Shown here piece after piece: positions 1-8,009 of a stretch of DNA of 64,000 nucleotides. The notes under the pieces are model-generated. The model was not told where the DNA came from. It ran no database searches and was given only the letters and a program-made list of their open reading frames with translations. The DNA is from Pedobacter cryoconitis (GTDB lineage Bacteria > Bacteroidota > Bacteroidia > Sphingobacteriales > Sphingobacteriaceae). The translations under genes were made by a program, and so were the position numbers. The stretch is from NCBI RefSeq assembly GCF_014200605.1, contig NZ_JACHCE010000002.1, positions 363,300 to 427,299 on the forward strand, given 5' to 3'. Position 1 is the stretch's first letter. Each line of letters begins with the position of its first letter.

Positions 1-1380
1 GCCTTCACTTGGTGCAAGGTGCATACGGAACCCCGGTGCAGCATTGACTTCCAGAATTACACCGCCATTTTCTGTGAGTGGTTGTGTAAGGTTTTGTGCC
101 ATGACGTCAATACCGCAAATATCCAGACCAATGATACGGGATATACGTTCACTAATGAAAATGTTTTGAGGATGGACAAGATCTGTAACGTCTATAGATG
201 TTCCGCCAGTACTTAAATTAGCTGTTGATTTTAAATAAACAAGCTCTCCGTTTGGTACAATTGTTTCTAATGTATAGTTCTTTTTAGAAAGCAGATCCAT
301 CGTGTCACGGTCAACAAGTATTTCTGTCAAGACATTTTCATGTCCATATCCGCGGCGTGGGTCTTCATTTTCTTTATCAATCAATTGCTGAACAGTCGCA
401 ATTCCGTTTCCAGTCACATGGGCTGGTACACGTAATGCTGCTGCTACCATTTTGTTATCAATAACCAGTATTCTAAAATCGTAGCCTGTAATGAAGCTTT
501 CAATAATTATTCTTCTGGAATACTTTTTAGCATGTTCAAAGGCAAGTATTGCAGCTTCTGGTGTTTTTACATTGATAGATGCACCTTTACCATGATTACC
601 ATCGAGAGGTTTAAATACAAGAGGAAAACCAATGCTTTCAATGGCATCATTCAGTTCGCTGATATCAGAGATGGTAACTCCGTTTGCAACCGGTATGGCA
701 GAATCTTTTAAAATACGTTTAGTTTCGTCTTTGTCACCTGCAATATCAACAGCAATACTATTTGTTTTTTCTGTCATGGTAGCTCTGAAGCGCACCTGGT
801 TTTTACCGTACCCTAACTGAATTAAAGAACTTTTGTTCAGTCTGATCCATGGAATATCCCTTGCGATTGCTTCATCTACAATAGAGCCGGTACTTGGGCC
901 AAGGCGTTCCATTTGTCTTAACTCTCTTAATCTGTGAATATCAAATTCAAGATCATAGTCCAGATTATCAATTAAGGCTTCGGCAATTCTAACACTGGCC
1001 TCAGCGGCATAAATGCCAGCTTTTTCTTCCAGATAACTGAAAACAACATTGTAAGTTCCTTCAGTTTTAGTCTGTCTTGTCCTTCCAAAACCAGTGTCCA
1101 TTCCCGCCAGAGTTTGTATTTCAAGGGCAATGTGTTCTATGACATGGCCCATCCATGTCCCTTCTTTGATACGGGCAAAGAAACCTCCTGGCTCACCTTT
1201 CGAGCATCTGTGTGTAAATAAACTTGGAATCATTTTTTCCAGACGATCACCAAACCCATCAATTAAATTTGTAGGACGTTGTTCCATGTCCTCCAGATCC
1301 AATCTCATTTGTATTAGTTTTTTTCTGTTGACCGACCAGATATTTGGTCCCCTTAGCACTTGAATGCCGAGTATTTTCAT
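1..1380 (-). CDS. cphA: Cyanophycin synthetase, N-terminal part (cut by window edge)
   Basis: The reading frame is open from an ATG at 1380 to the left edge, giving the first 460 residues of an enzyme that is normally close to 900. CphA polymerises L-Asp and L-Arg into multi-arginyl-poly-aspartate using ATP. The N-terminal domain is followed by an ATP-grasp domain with a KPLDGNHGKGASINV loop near residue 255, and the visible part ends with the EVNAAPGFRMH signature typical of CphA. The Mur-ligase-like C-terminal half lies outside the window. It is divergent from cphB and an isoaspartyl peptidase, so synthesis and breakdown genes sit together. This gene is not a fragment in itself: no stop or frameshift is visible. 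Confidence 0.95.
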   Translation of the reverse strand, partial: MKILGIQVLRGPNIWSVNRKKLIQMRLDLEDMEQRPTNLIDGFGDRLEKMIPSLFTHRCSKGEPGGFFARIKEGTWMGHVIEHIALEIQTLAGMDTGFGRTRQTKTEGTYNVVFSYLEEKAGIYAAEASVRIAEALIDNLDYDLEFDIHRLRELRQMERLGPSTGSIVDEAIARDIPWIRLNKSSLIQLGYGKNQVRFRATMTEKTNSIAVDIAGDKDETKRILKDSAIPVANGVTISDISELNDAIESIGFPLVFKPLDGNHGKGASINVKTPEAAILAFEHAKKYSRRIIIESFITGYDFRILVIDNKMVAAALRVPAHVTGNGIATVQQLIDKENEDPRRGYGHENVLTEILVDRDTMDLLSKKNYTLETIVPNGELVYLKSTANLSTGGTSIDVTDLVHPQNIFISERISRIIGLDICGIDVMAQNLTQPLTENGGVILEVNAAPGFRMHLAPSEG

Positions 1381-1616
1381 ATATTTTCTATTGTTTTTTT
1401 TCGAGGTACTTATTTTTTTAATTGTTCTCAAGAGCACTTCGTTGTTAATGGTGATGAAGCTTGCCGGCTAAAGGGCCAGGCAGGTTTCATATGTTGTCTA
1501 TTGTTCGAAAGAATTATTGTTTTAACAGGTTGGGGCTGATCCGCCCGTCTTTAGGTAATGCGACTTATTTGAAGCCCATTTATGCTCATTTTTTTATAGA
1601 TAACGTTTTTTAGCAA

Positions 1617-1647
1617 AAACCTGTTGTCCCTGAGGGGCACCTGGTTT
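1617..1647. other. Bulged hairpin in the cphA/cphB intergenic region
   Basis: The outer stem AAACC/GGTTT and inner stem TGTCCC/GGGGCA (one G-T pair) are separated by a 3x3 internal loop and closed by TGA. It would lie in the cphA leader if transcription starts far upstream. Its function is unknown; there is no flanking T-run of terminator type. Confidence 0.4.
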
Positions 1648-1908
1648 AGGTTGTTCTGTTCTGAATTTCAATAATAACTATATATGGATAATGACCAGTT
1701 GTTGTCTGATTGGATTTTATTATCAAAAACACTTATTAAACAGGTAATTAATATACGATTTTTTTTTATAAATAGTGTAGGTTATCCGCTTAAAAACAAT
1801 TAAACATAAACGTGCATAAATTTAAACAAAGAATTGGATTATAAAGGAATAATTGTTGTTTGCACACAGATTATTGATGAATTATGGTAATATTTAAAGT
1901 AATGCATA

Positions 1909-1916
1909 TATATTTG
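1909..1916 (+). promoter_or_regulatory. -7 promoter box of cphB
   Basis: TATATTTG matches the Bacteroidota -7 consensus TAnnTTTG exactly and lies 28 bases before the cphB ATG, predicting a short leader of about 20-23 bases. No clear TTG -33 element is seen at the usual spacing. Confidence 0.55.
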
Positions 1917-1943
1917 AGATTTTAGGTTAAGAAAATAAATAAA

Positions 1944-2819
1944 ATGGCTCCAAAAGGCAAATTGATAATTATTGGTGGTGCAATAAATACAGGAAGTTTT
2001 ACTGAAACACAGTTTGGTCTGCCTCAGAATATGAATTTTTTTGAGCGTGGTATTTTAAAACGTATTACTACGGAATCTGTAAAAGATACATTATCCCGTT
2101 TCGAAATTATTACTACAGCCTCATTGGTTCCCGAAAAAGTCGGAGAAGAATATATAAAAGCCTTCGCACAACTTGACGTCCATGATGTAGGTGTATTAAA
2201 CATCGTGAACAGAGAGCAGGCAAATGATCTGTTAAATTGTGAACGTGTTAAAGCAGCCGATGTATTAGTGTTTACAGGTGGAGATCAGCTCCGTTTGTCT
2301 TCTATTTTTGGAGGTACAGCTATACATGAGATATTACTTGATAAGTATGCAAACGAAGAAGTCGTAATTGCAGGAACATCAGCAGGTGCTGCGGCAAGTT
2401 CCAAAAACATGATCTATCAGGGCAACAGTAAAGATGCTTTACTGAAAGGCGAAGTGAAGATTACTGCCGGATTAGGATTTATAGACGGCGTAATTGTTGA
2501 TACCCATTTTGTACAGCGTGGACGTATTGGTCGTCTGCTTTATGCAACGGCCAGCAGCCCGGGAATACTTGGAATTGGTTTAGGTGAAGATACCGGTCTG
2601 TATATCTCAAACGGAAATACGATGGAGGCGATAGGTTCTGGAATGGTTATCCTTGTAGATGGCAGAAGTATGTCTGATACGAACCTGACTGATGTTGAAA
2701 TGGGGCAGCCTGTTTCTATCAAAAATATGATCGTACATGTGATGTGTGACGGAGATATTTATGACCTTACTGCACATCAGTTAACTATTCATCATCCTAA
2801 GGTTATACCTACAGCTTAA
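1944..2819 (+). CDS. cphB: Cyanophycinase
   Basis: This 291-residue protein is a member of peptidase family S51, of usual length for cyanophycinase. It cleaves cyanophycin to beta-Asp-Arg dipeptides. The GTSAG nucleophile elbow places the catalytic Ser at residue 146; an FTGGDQLRL segment precedes it and a DTHFVQRGR segment with the expected His follows. No signal peptide is present, fitting an intracellular enzyme. The isoaspartyl peptidase gene starts only 5 bases downstream, so the two should be co-transcribed and together would convert the polymer to free Asp and Arg. The ATG at 1944 is the first in frame after the -7 box. Confidence 0.95.
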   Translation: MAPKGKLIIIGGAINTGSFTETQFGLPQNMNFFERGILKRITTESVKDTLSRFEIITTASLVPEKVGEEYIKAFAQLDVHDVGVLNIVNREQANDLLNCERVKAADVLVFTGGDQLRLSSIFGGTAIHEILLDKYANEEVVIAGTSAGAAASSKNMIYQGNSKDALLKGEVKITAGLGFIDGVIVDTHFVQRGRIGRLLYATASSPGILGIGLGEDTGLYISNGNTMEAIGSGMVILVDGRSMSDTNLTDVEMGQPVSIKNMIVHVMCDGDIYDLTAHQLTIHHPKVIPTA

Positions 2820-2824
2820 TTCCT

Positions 2825-3667
2825 ATGAAGTTAATTATTCACGGTGGTTTTTTTAGTGAATCCTCCACAAATCAGGAAACTAAAAAAGCAAAGCAAGATG
2901 CTTTAGCAGAGATTGCCACAATGTCTCATGCTTATCTGCAAGCTCATACCGCGTTGGAAACAGTAGCTTATGCAATTAAGCTGCTGGAAGATAATGTGCT
3001 GTTTAATGCTGGTTTAGGTTCACAGATTCAAAGCGACGGTAAAGTAAGATTAAGTGCATCTGTGATGGATGGAAAAACACAGAAATTTGCCGGTGTAATT
3101 AATATCGAAGATGTTCAGCATCCGATCGAAATAGCTTCCTTATTATTAAATTATGAAGACAGTGTATTAAGCGGGGAGGGGGCTTTGGCTTTCGCCAGGG
3201 AAAATGGATATACTTATTTTGATCCCATTATACCTCAGCGTTTAGCTGAATATGAATTGAAACTTAATCAGCAGCATAGACAAGGAACAGTAGGTTGTGT
3301 AGCTCTCGATGCTGCAGGGAACCTGGCTGCCGGTACCTCTACGGGAGGAAAAGGATTTGAAATTCCATGCAGGGTAAGTGATTCTGCTACTGTAGCGGGT
3401 AATTTTGCCAACGCCCACGCAGGTATCTCCTGTACTGGTGTGGGTGAAGATATTGTTAGCGTAGCCTTGTCTGCAAGGATAGTTACCAGGGTTACTGATG
3501 GCTTTACTTTGAAAGATGCCTGTGATAAATCTTTCACCGAACTTAAAGCTATAGATGGCTTTGCGGGTGTAATTGGCATAAGTGCTGCTGGCGAAATTTA
3601 CCATACTGATTCACATCCTTATATGGTGTGGGCTTCTTTTGATCTTAGTTTACAGGTGTTTAACTAA
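2825..3667 (+). CDS. iaaA: Isoaspartyl peptidase / plant-type L-asparaginase
   Basis: This 280-residue protein is an Ntn-hydrolase of the plant-type asparaginase family. The precursor self-cleaves before a Thr, visible here as QGTVGC with Thr155 as the predicted nucleophile; the partner motif GTSTGGKGFEIP follows. It opens with the family's IIHGG motif. In cyanophycin users this family hydrolyses beta-Asp-Arg to Asp plus Arg, and the 5-base spacing behind cphB supports that role here. The protein is somewhat shorter than the usual 310-330 residues. Two long antisense reading frames over it are shadows. Confidence 0.9.
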   Translation: MKLIIHGGFFSESSTNQETKKAKQDALAEIATMSHAYLQAHTALETVAYAIKLLEDNVLFNAGLGSQIQSDGKVRLSASVMDGKTQKFAGVINIEDVQHPIEIASLLLNYEDSVLSGEGALAFARENGYTYFDPIIPQRLAEYELKLNQQHRQGTVGCVALDAAGNLAAGTSTGGKGFEIPCRVSDSATVAGNFANAHAGISCTGVGEDIVSVALSARIVTRVTDGFTLKDACDKSFTELKAIDGFAGVIGISAAGEIYHTDSHPYMVWASFDLSLQVFN

Positions 3668-3675
3668 AATATATA

Positions 3676-3683
3676 TATATTTG
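3676..3683 (+). promoter_or_regulatory. -7 promoter box directly before the TPR gene
   Basis: TATATTTG is an exact TAnnTTTG match. Its last G is 5 bases before the A of the ATG at 3688, so the transcription start should fall at or within a base or two of the start codon, implying a leaderless mRNA. Confidence 0.55.
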
Positions 3684-3687
3684 TAAT

Positions 3688-4359
3688 ATGTATAAACTCT
3701 GTTTCGCTCTGCTATGCCTGGGATTCTCCGGTTCGGCAATGGCACAAACAAATACTTTTGTTCAGCAGGAACCACTGTCAAACAATGGTTCTATCACTAT
3801 TGCTGTATCCGGAGCAGATGGTGATTTCTATTTTGAACAGGCCGAAAAGAATGAAAAGAGCGGAGATTTAAATGATGCAATTACCCTATTTGGAAAGGCT
3901 GCCTTTGAATATAATAACTCTAAGAATTTTTCCCGTTACGGTGCATCCCTGCTAAGGCTAAGCAATGTTCATTACTTAATGGAGCATTATACAGAGGCAG
4001 AACAGGTTACTTTAAATGTTGCGCTTAAAACCTATTCCCGTTATGGAAACAGGTCCGGACAAATGGCTTCTTATAATCAATTGGGTAAAATTTATCTGGC
4101 TGCGAATAAGCTGACACAGTCGATGTGGTTTTTTACTCAGCAGGGAATTTTAGCCAGACAGGTTAATAATAACCCGGCTTATATTGATTCGATATTAGGT
4201 CTTGTACAGGTGAAATTGAGAAAAAAAGAATTTTCACTTGCTTTAAAAGATGTTAACCGTGCAGAGTTATTCGCTAAAACATCAAAAATCAATCAGTTTA
4301 ACGGGCAGTTTAAACAAGCAAGGACCTCTATCGCAGAAAAAAGATCGGTTTTAAAATAA
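3688..4359 (+). CDS. Exported TPR-repeat protein, function unknown
   Basis: This 223-residue protein starts with a signal peptide (hydrophobic residues about 4-19, cleavage after an SAMAQ-like site) and then contains helical tetratricopeptide-type repeats from about residue 45, including a NDAITLFGKAAFEY segment. It should be periplasmic. It follows the cyanophycin genes by 20 bases but carries its own exact -7 box, so a role in cyanophycin use is not implied. TPR proteins of this kind mediate protein contacts; no partner can be named. In Bacteroidota such domains often belong to sensor proteins, but no kinase domain is present. Confidence 0.75.
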   Translation: MYKLCFALLCLGFSGSAMAQTNTFVQQEPLSNNGSITIAVSGADGDFYFEQAEKNEKSGDLNDAITLFGKAAFEYNNSKNFSRYGASLLRLSNVHYLMEHYTEAEQVTLNVALKTYSRYGNRSGQMASYNQLGKIYLAANKLTQSMWFFTQQGILARQVNNNPAYIDSILGLVQVKLRKKEFSLALKDVNRAELFAKTSKINQFNGQFKQARTSIAEKRSVLK

Positions 4360-4455
4360 AAATAATCCGTGTTTTTTTGGATGTAAAATGCTGTTTATTT
4401 GTGTGTTATCCTGTTTTTTAATCGTTAATTCAGGTCTTGTTATAGCGAATTTCAT

Positions 4456-4463
4456 TATATTTG
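4456..4463 (+). promoter_or_regulatory. Promoter of the tail-specific protease gene
   Basis: TATATTTG matches TAnnTTTG and a TTG -33 element at 4437-4439 lies 16 bases upstream. The predicted start near 4469 is just before a strong hairpin (4473-4509), which would form the 5' end of the mRNA. Confidence 0.55.
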
Positions 4464-4472
4464 ATAAAGATT

Positions 4473-4509
4473 ACAGAAAAGAGACAGTATAATGCTGTCT
4501 CTTTTCTGT
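4473..4509 (+). other. 15-bp perfect stem-loop in the leader of the protease gene
   Basis: ACAGAAAAGAGACAG and its exact complement flank the loop TATAATG. It could terminate the upstream TPR gene or be a 5'-leader structure, because the -7 box at 4456 places the start site just before it. No T-run follows the stem outside the arm, which favours a leader structure. Confidence 0.5.
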
Positions 4510-4550
4510 TTATTTGAGAAATTGGTATCATATTGGTTGTTATAATAAAA

Positions 4551-6701
4551 ATGGATTTTAAATTATTTAAAGAGATGTTAAAAAGAATATTACTGGTAAC
4601 CTTCACTGCAGCTGTACTTGCTTGCTCTGCCGCTCCAAAACCACAACAGCTGGTTGAAGGTATCCCTAATATTAAGCCTGATGAGCAACAGAGTTTGGTA
4701 TGTAAGGAGATCGTTGCGCTCATAGAAAATTACAACTATAAGAAACTCACGGTAAATGATTCTATTTCATCTCTCGTACTTGATAAATATATCAAGGCAT
4801 TAGATCCATACAGAAGTTATTTTCTGGCTTCAGATATTAAAGATTTTGAAAGGTTCCGTACGACACTGGATGATGCTTTCAGAGCAGGCGATTTAAGTGC
4901 CCCGTTTTATATCTTTAATGTTTATTCTAAAAGATATAATGAAACCCTTGATTATGCTATCGCTCATATCAAAGACAAATATGATTTCAATCAGAATGAT
5001 ACTTATGTTTTTGACAGAGAAAAAATGCCCTGGGTAACTTCTACCAATGCCTTAAATGACATTTGGAAAAAGAGAGTTAAATATGAACTGATCAATTTAA
5101 AAATAGCGGGTACACCAGAAGCCAAAAATGTAGAAACATTAACTAAAAGGTATCAGAACCTGAAGTCACAGTCTTCTAAATTAAATAATCAGGATGTATT
5201 TCAGATGATCATGGATGCCTTTACGGAAACTATTGATCCGCATACCAATTATTTTAACCCGGCTAAAGCTGTACAGTTTAATGAAGATATGGCACGTTCT
5301 TTTGAAGGAATTGGTGCACGTCTGCAATTAGAAAACGATATTCTGAAAATCTCGGAGATTATTCCGGGAGGACCGGCTTTTAAAAGTAAACAATTGAATT
5401 CCGGAGATAGGATCATTGCTGTAGCACAGGCTACCGGAGAGTTTGAAGATATTATCGGTTGGAGAATAGATAACTCTGTAGCAAAGATCAAAGGTCCTAA
5501 AGGGACTAAGGTAAGATTGAAAATTATTCCTGTAGGTCAGGATATGTCTTCTAAACCTATCATTGTTGAAATGACCAGAGAGAAGATTGTCATGGAAGAT
5601 CAGTCTGCTAAAAAAGAAGTAAAAAGTATAGAGTCTAATGGTAAAACCTATAAAATAGGGATCATTAGTGTGCCTGCATTTTATGCCGACTTCAAAGCAG
5701 CTAATGCTGGTGATCCAAATTACAAAAGCACAACACGTGATGTAAAACTATTAATTGATACCCTGAAAAATAAAGATAAAGTAGATGCGATCGTAATGGA
5801 CCTTCGTGCCAATGGCGGTGGTTCTTTACTGGAAGCAATTGACCTGACAGGGTTATTTATTGATAAAGGCCCTGTTGTTCAGGTTAAAGACTTAAAAGGA
5901 AATGTAGAGGTAAGCAATGATGAGCATCCTGGTACTGCATGGAACGGGCCTTTCGCTGTTATGGTAGATCGTTTAAGTGCTTCGGCATCTGAGATCTTTG
6001 CCGGTGCGATACAAGATTATGGCAGAGGAATTATTATCGGTACACAAACTTATGGTAAAGGAACTGTTCAGTCTTCTATTGATTTAAACAAACTGGTTAA
6101 CCCTTCTATACTGCAGCGTTTAGCCAGTCTTGTTCAGAAAGGTAACCCGGGATCCGGCCTGACTATTAAAGGAGGAAAAGATACACCTCAGTTAGGACAG
6201 ATTAACTTAACTATGGCTAAGTTTTACCGTGTAAATGGTAGCAGTACCCAGCATAAAGGGGTAATGCCTGATATCACTTTACCTTCTTTCTATCCTATGG
6301 ATAAAATAGGTGAGGATACTGAAACGTCTGCATTACCATGGGATGAGGTTCAGAGATCGAATTTTACACCAGTTGCTAATTTGGCACCACTTAAACCAGA
6401 ACTGGTTAAACTGCATGAGGCAAGAATGGAAAAATCACTGGATTATAAAGTATTGATTCAGGGGATTGCTGATATGAAAAAACGTGACCTGGAAACATCA
6501 GTAACGTTAAATGAGACTAAACTTAAAGCAGAAAGAGATAGTCTGGAAGCAAAATCTTTAGAAAAAACCAATAAGTTAAGAGCTTCGAGAGGTTTGCCAC
6601 CAGTTAAAAAAGGCGATAAGATTAAGAAGAATGAAGACTTTGATTTCTTCCAGGATGAAAGTATGAGAGTGATGGCAGACTATATTCAGTTAAAGAAATA
6701 A
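4551..6701 (+). CDS. prc: Carboxy-terminal (tail-specific) processing protease, family S41A
   Basis: From the ATG at 4551 the protein has 716 residues. The N-terminus is a lipoprotein signal with a LACS lipobox near residue 28, so it should be a lipoprotein on the periplasmic side. In order: N-terminal helical domain, PDZ domain around residues 240-330, S41 core with VDRLSASASEIFAG (predicted nucleophile Ser478) and TYGKGTVQ (Lys503, with Asp489 between), and the C-terminal DUF3340-type region. Prc trims C-termini of envelope proteins. A TTG start 6 codons upstream and an ATG at 4575 are alternatives; 4551 gives a sensible lipoprotein signal. Confidence 0.93.
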   Translation: MDFKLFKEMLKRILLVTFTAAVLACSAAPKPQQLVEGIPNIKPDEQQSLVCKEIVALIENYNYKKLTVNDSISSLVLDKYIKALDPYRSYFLASDIKDFERFRTTLDDAFRAGDLSAPFYIFNVYSKRYNETLDYAIAHIKDKYDFNQNDTYVFDREKMPWVTSTNALNDIWKKRVKYELINLKIAGTPEAKNVETLTKRYQNLKSQSSKLNNQDVFQMIMDAFTETIDPHTNYFNPAKAVQFNEDMARSFEGIGARLQLENDILKISEIIPGGPAFKSKQLNSGDRIIAVAQATGEFEDIIGWRIDNSVAKIKGPKGTKVRLKIIPVGQDMSSKPIIVEMTREKIVMEDQSAKKEVKSIESNGKTYKIGIISVPAFYADFKAANAGDPNYKSTTRDVKLLIDTLKNKDKVDAIVMDLRANGGGSLLEAIDLTGLFIDKGPVVQVKDLKGNVEVSNDEHPGTAWNGPFAVMVDRLSASASEIFAGAIQDYGRGIIIGTQTYGKGTVQSSIDLNKLVNPSILQRLASLVQKGNPGSGLTIKGGKDTPQLGQINLTMAKFYRVNGSSTQHKGVMPDITLPSFYPMDKIGEDTETSALPWDEVQRSNFTPVANLAPLKPELVKLHEARMEKSLDYKVLIQGIADMKKRDLETSVTLNETKLKAERDSLEAKSLEKTNKLRASRGLPPVKKGDKIKKNEDFDFFQDESMRVMADYIQLKK

Positions 6702-6720
6702 GGCTTAAATCAATAAAAAA

Positions 6721-6758
6721 AATGGCCTTCTCTTAATCAGAGAAGGCCATTTTTTTTA
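6721..6758. terminator. Bidirectional terminator between prc and the SPFH gene
   Basis: A 12-bp stem AATGGCCTTCTC with loop TTAATCA is flanked by an A-run upstream and a T-run downstream, so it can stop both convergent genes. Confidence 0.9.
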
Positions 6759-6775
6759 TAGACTATCCTTTAAAA

Positions 6776-7699
6776 TTAATTCTTAGGTTTCTGGAATTGC
6801 ATAGCCATCATTTCTTTCATTGTTTTGTTCATCCCATCAGTAGAACCATCCAGGAAAATCACATTACCATCGCTGTTTTCTGCAAAATGTTTGATAGACT
6901 CTGTCCACATGGTGAATAGAATTACTGAAATATCAAGGTTAGCCTGTTCCATTTCCTGAGCAGCTTTAGTCATCCCATGCGCTACTTCTGCCCTGAATAA
7001 AGCAATACCCTGTCCACGTAACTGTGCAGCCTCACGTTCGGCAGCAGCAGCGATCTTAATGGCATTACCATCAGCTTCGGCACCTTTAGTCTTTGTAATT
7101 AATAAAGCCTGACCTTCATTCTCTGCTGCTGCTTTAAGATTATTTGAGGCTACGACACGGCTCATGGAGCGCATAATTTCATCATCAAAAGTAATATCAT
7201 TTAATTGCAGATCCTGCAAATGATAACCCCATGATTCCAGTACAATATCAATCTGTTCTTTTACGTGCATTACAATCTCATTTCGCTGCGCTAAAACATT
7301 AGCCTGGTTCTGAGTGGCTACATAAGCCCTGATAGAGCCTTCAATAGTACGGATCAGTGCCTGCATTAAATTGGTCGCATCTACGAATTTAAAGGCAACA
7401 TTTTTAATAGTTTCCTCATCGTGATTCAATACCGAATACAAGAGCATGGCCTTAAAATAGACATTGGCCTGATCTTGCGTCACTGCCTGAAAGGACAGTT
7501 CTACTGAGCGGTTCTGAATTGAAATTCTAGAGTGAATAACCTCAACAAGAGGTATTTTAAAATTTAGTCCCGGCCTAAGCTGGCGTCTGTATTTTCCAAA
7601 GACCGTAACTACAGCGATTGTCCCTTGTTTTACCGTTACAAAAGAGCTTAACAGCACGACTATAACAAAGAAGAAAAAAATGTAAATGGCGTAATTCAT
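6776..7699 (-). CDS. SPFH/band 7 (stomatin-like) membrane protein
   Basis: This 307-residue protein has one N-terminal membrane segment (about residues 3-21) followed by a band 7 domain with VKQGTIAVVTVFGKY and RPGLNFKIPLVE, then an Ala/Gln/Glu-rich helical part around residues 180-250 that fits stomatin coiled-coil assembly. It resembles the QmcA/stomatin group, which forms ring-like scaffolds in the membrane. No NfeD-type partner or protease gene is next to it, so its client is unknown. It is convergent with prc and shares its terminator. Confidence 0.88.
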   Translation of the reverse strand: MNYAIYIFFFFVIVVLLSSFVTVKQGTIAVVTVFGKYRRQLRPGLNFKIPLVEVIHSRISIQNRSVELSFQAVTQDQANVYFKAMLLYSVLNHDEETIKNVAFKFVDATNLMQALIRTIEGSIRAYVATQNQANVLAQRNEIVMHVKEQIDIVLESWGYHLQDLQLNDITFDDEIMRSMSRVVASNNLKAAAENEGQALLITKTKGAEADGNAIKIAAAAEREAAQLRGQGIALFRAEVAHGMTKAAQEMEQANLDISVILFTMWTESIKHFAENSDGNVIFLDGSTDGMNKTMKEMMAMQFQKPKN

Positions 7700-7823
7700 G
7701 ATTAATAATTAAATAAGTTAAACTTTTTCAAGATACGCAATAACTATCATATGCGAATCTTCTGATGCTGAAAGACTCCGGGCACAGATATTGTATAAGA
7801 AGATCTGAATTAACCTAATCATC

Positions 7824-8009
7824 ATGAATGTAAAAAGAATTTTTGGTACAATCTTAACTATCCTTGGCATTATCGGTTTGATCTATGCAGGAGTTGGATT
7901 TGTAAAACACACGATGATGACGCGTGAACTTTTGGTTTCGGGCCTGATCAGTATAGTATTCTTTTTCTCAGGTATAAGTCTGATTAAGAACACAAAAGAC
8001 GAAGCTTAA
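7824..8009 (+). CDS. Small two-helix membrane protein
   Basis: This 61-residue protein has two predicted membrane helices (about residues 9-26 and 36-53) joined by a short loop, with a charged NTKDEA tail. The family is not recognised with certainty. The ATG at 7824 is the only plausible start. Its last 4 bases overlap the last 4 of the convergent CapA-like gene, so no terminator separates them. The amphipathic layout and tight packing against a real gene support it as a genuine small gene. Confidence 0.7.
   Translation: MNVKRIFGTILTILGIIGLIYAGVGFVKHTMMTRELLVSGLISIVFFFSGISLIKNTKDEA

Larger units (their letters stand above)
1381..1943. other. Divergent intergenic region between cphA and cphB
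   Basis: These 563 bases hold no convincing gene. They are AT-rich, with the cphB -7 box near the right end and one bulged hairpin at 1617-1647. No TAnnTTTG motif was found on the minus strand close to cphA, so the cphA promoter is unidentified. Confidence 0.7.

Noticed and set aside
1..1380. Truncated cphA pseudogene
   Set aside because: The frame is intact to the window edge; the truncation is from the window, not the genome.
3242..3604. Two long antisense frames in the isoaspartyl peptidase gene
   Set aside because: The sense frame has family motifs throughout; the antisense frames are shadows.
4430..4723. 97-residue antisense frame at the prc start
   Set aside because: It covers the promoter, hairpin and lipoprotein signal of prc and has no motif.
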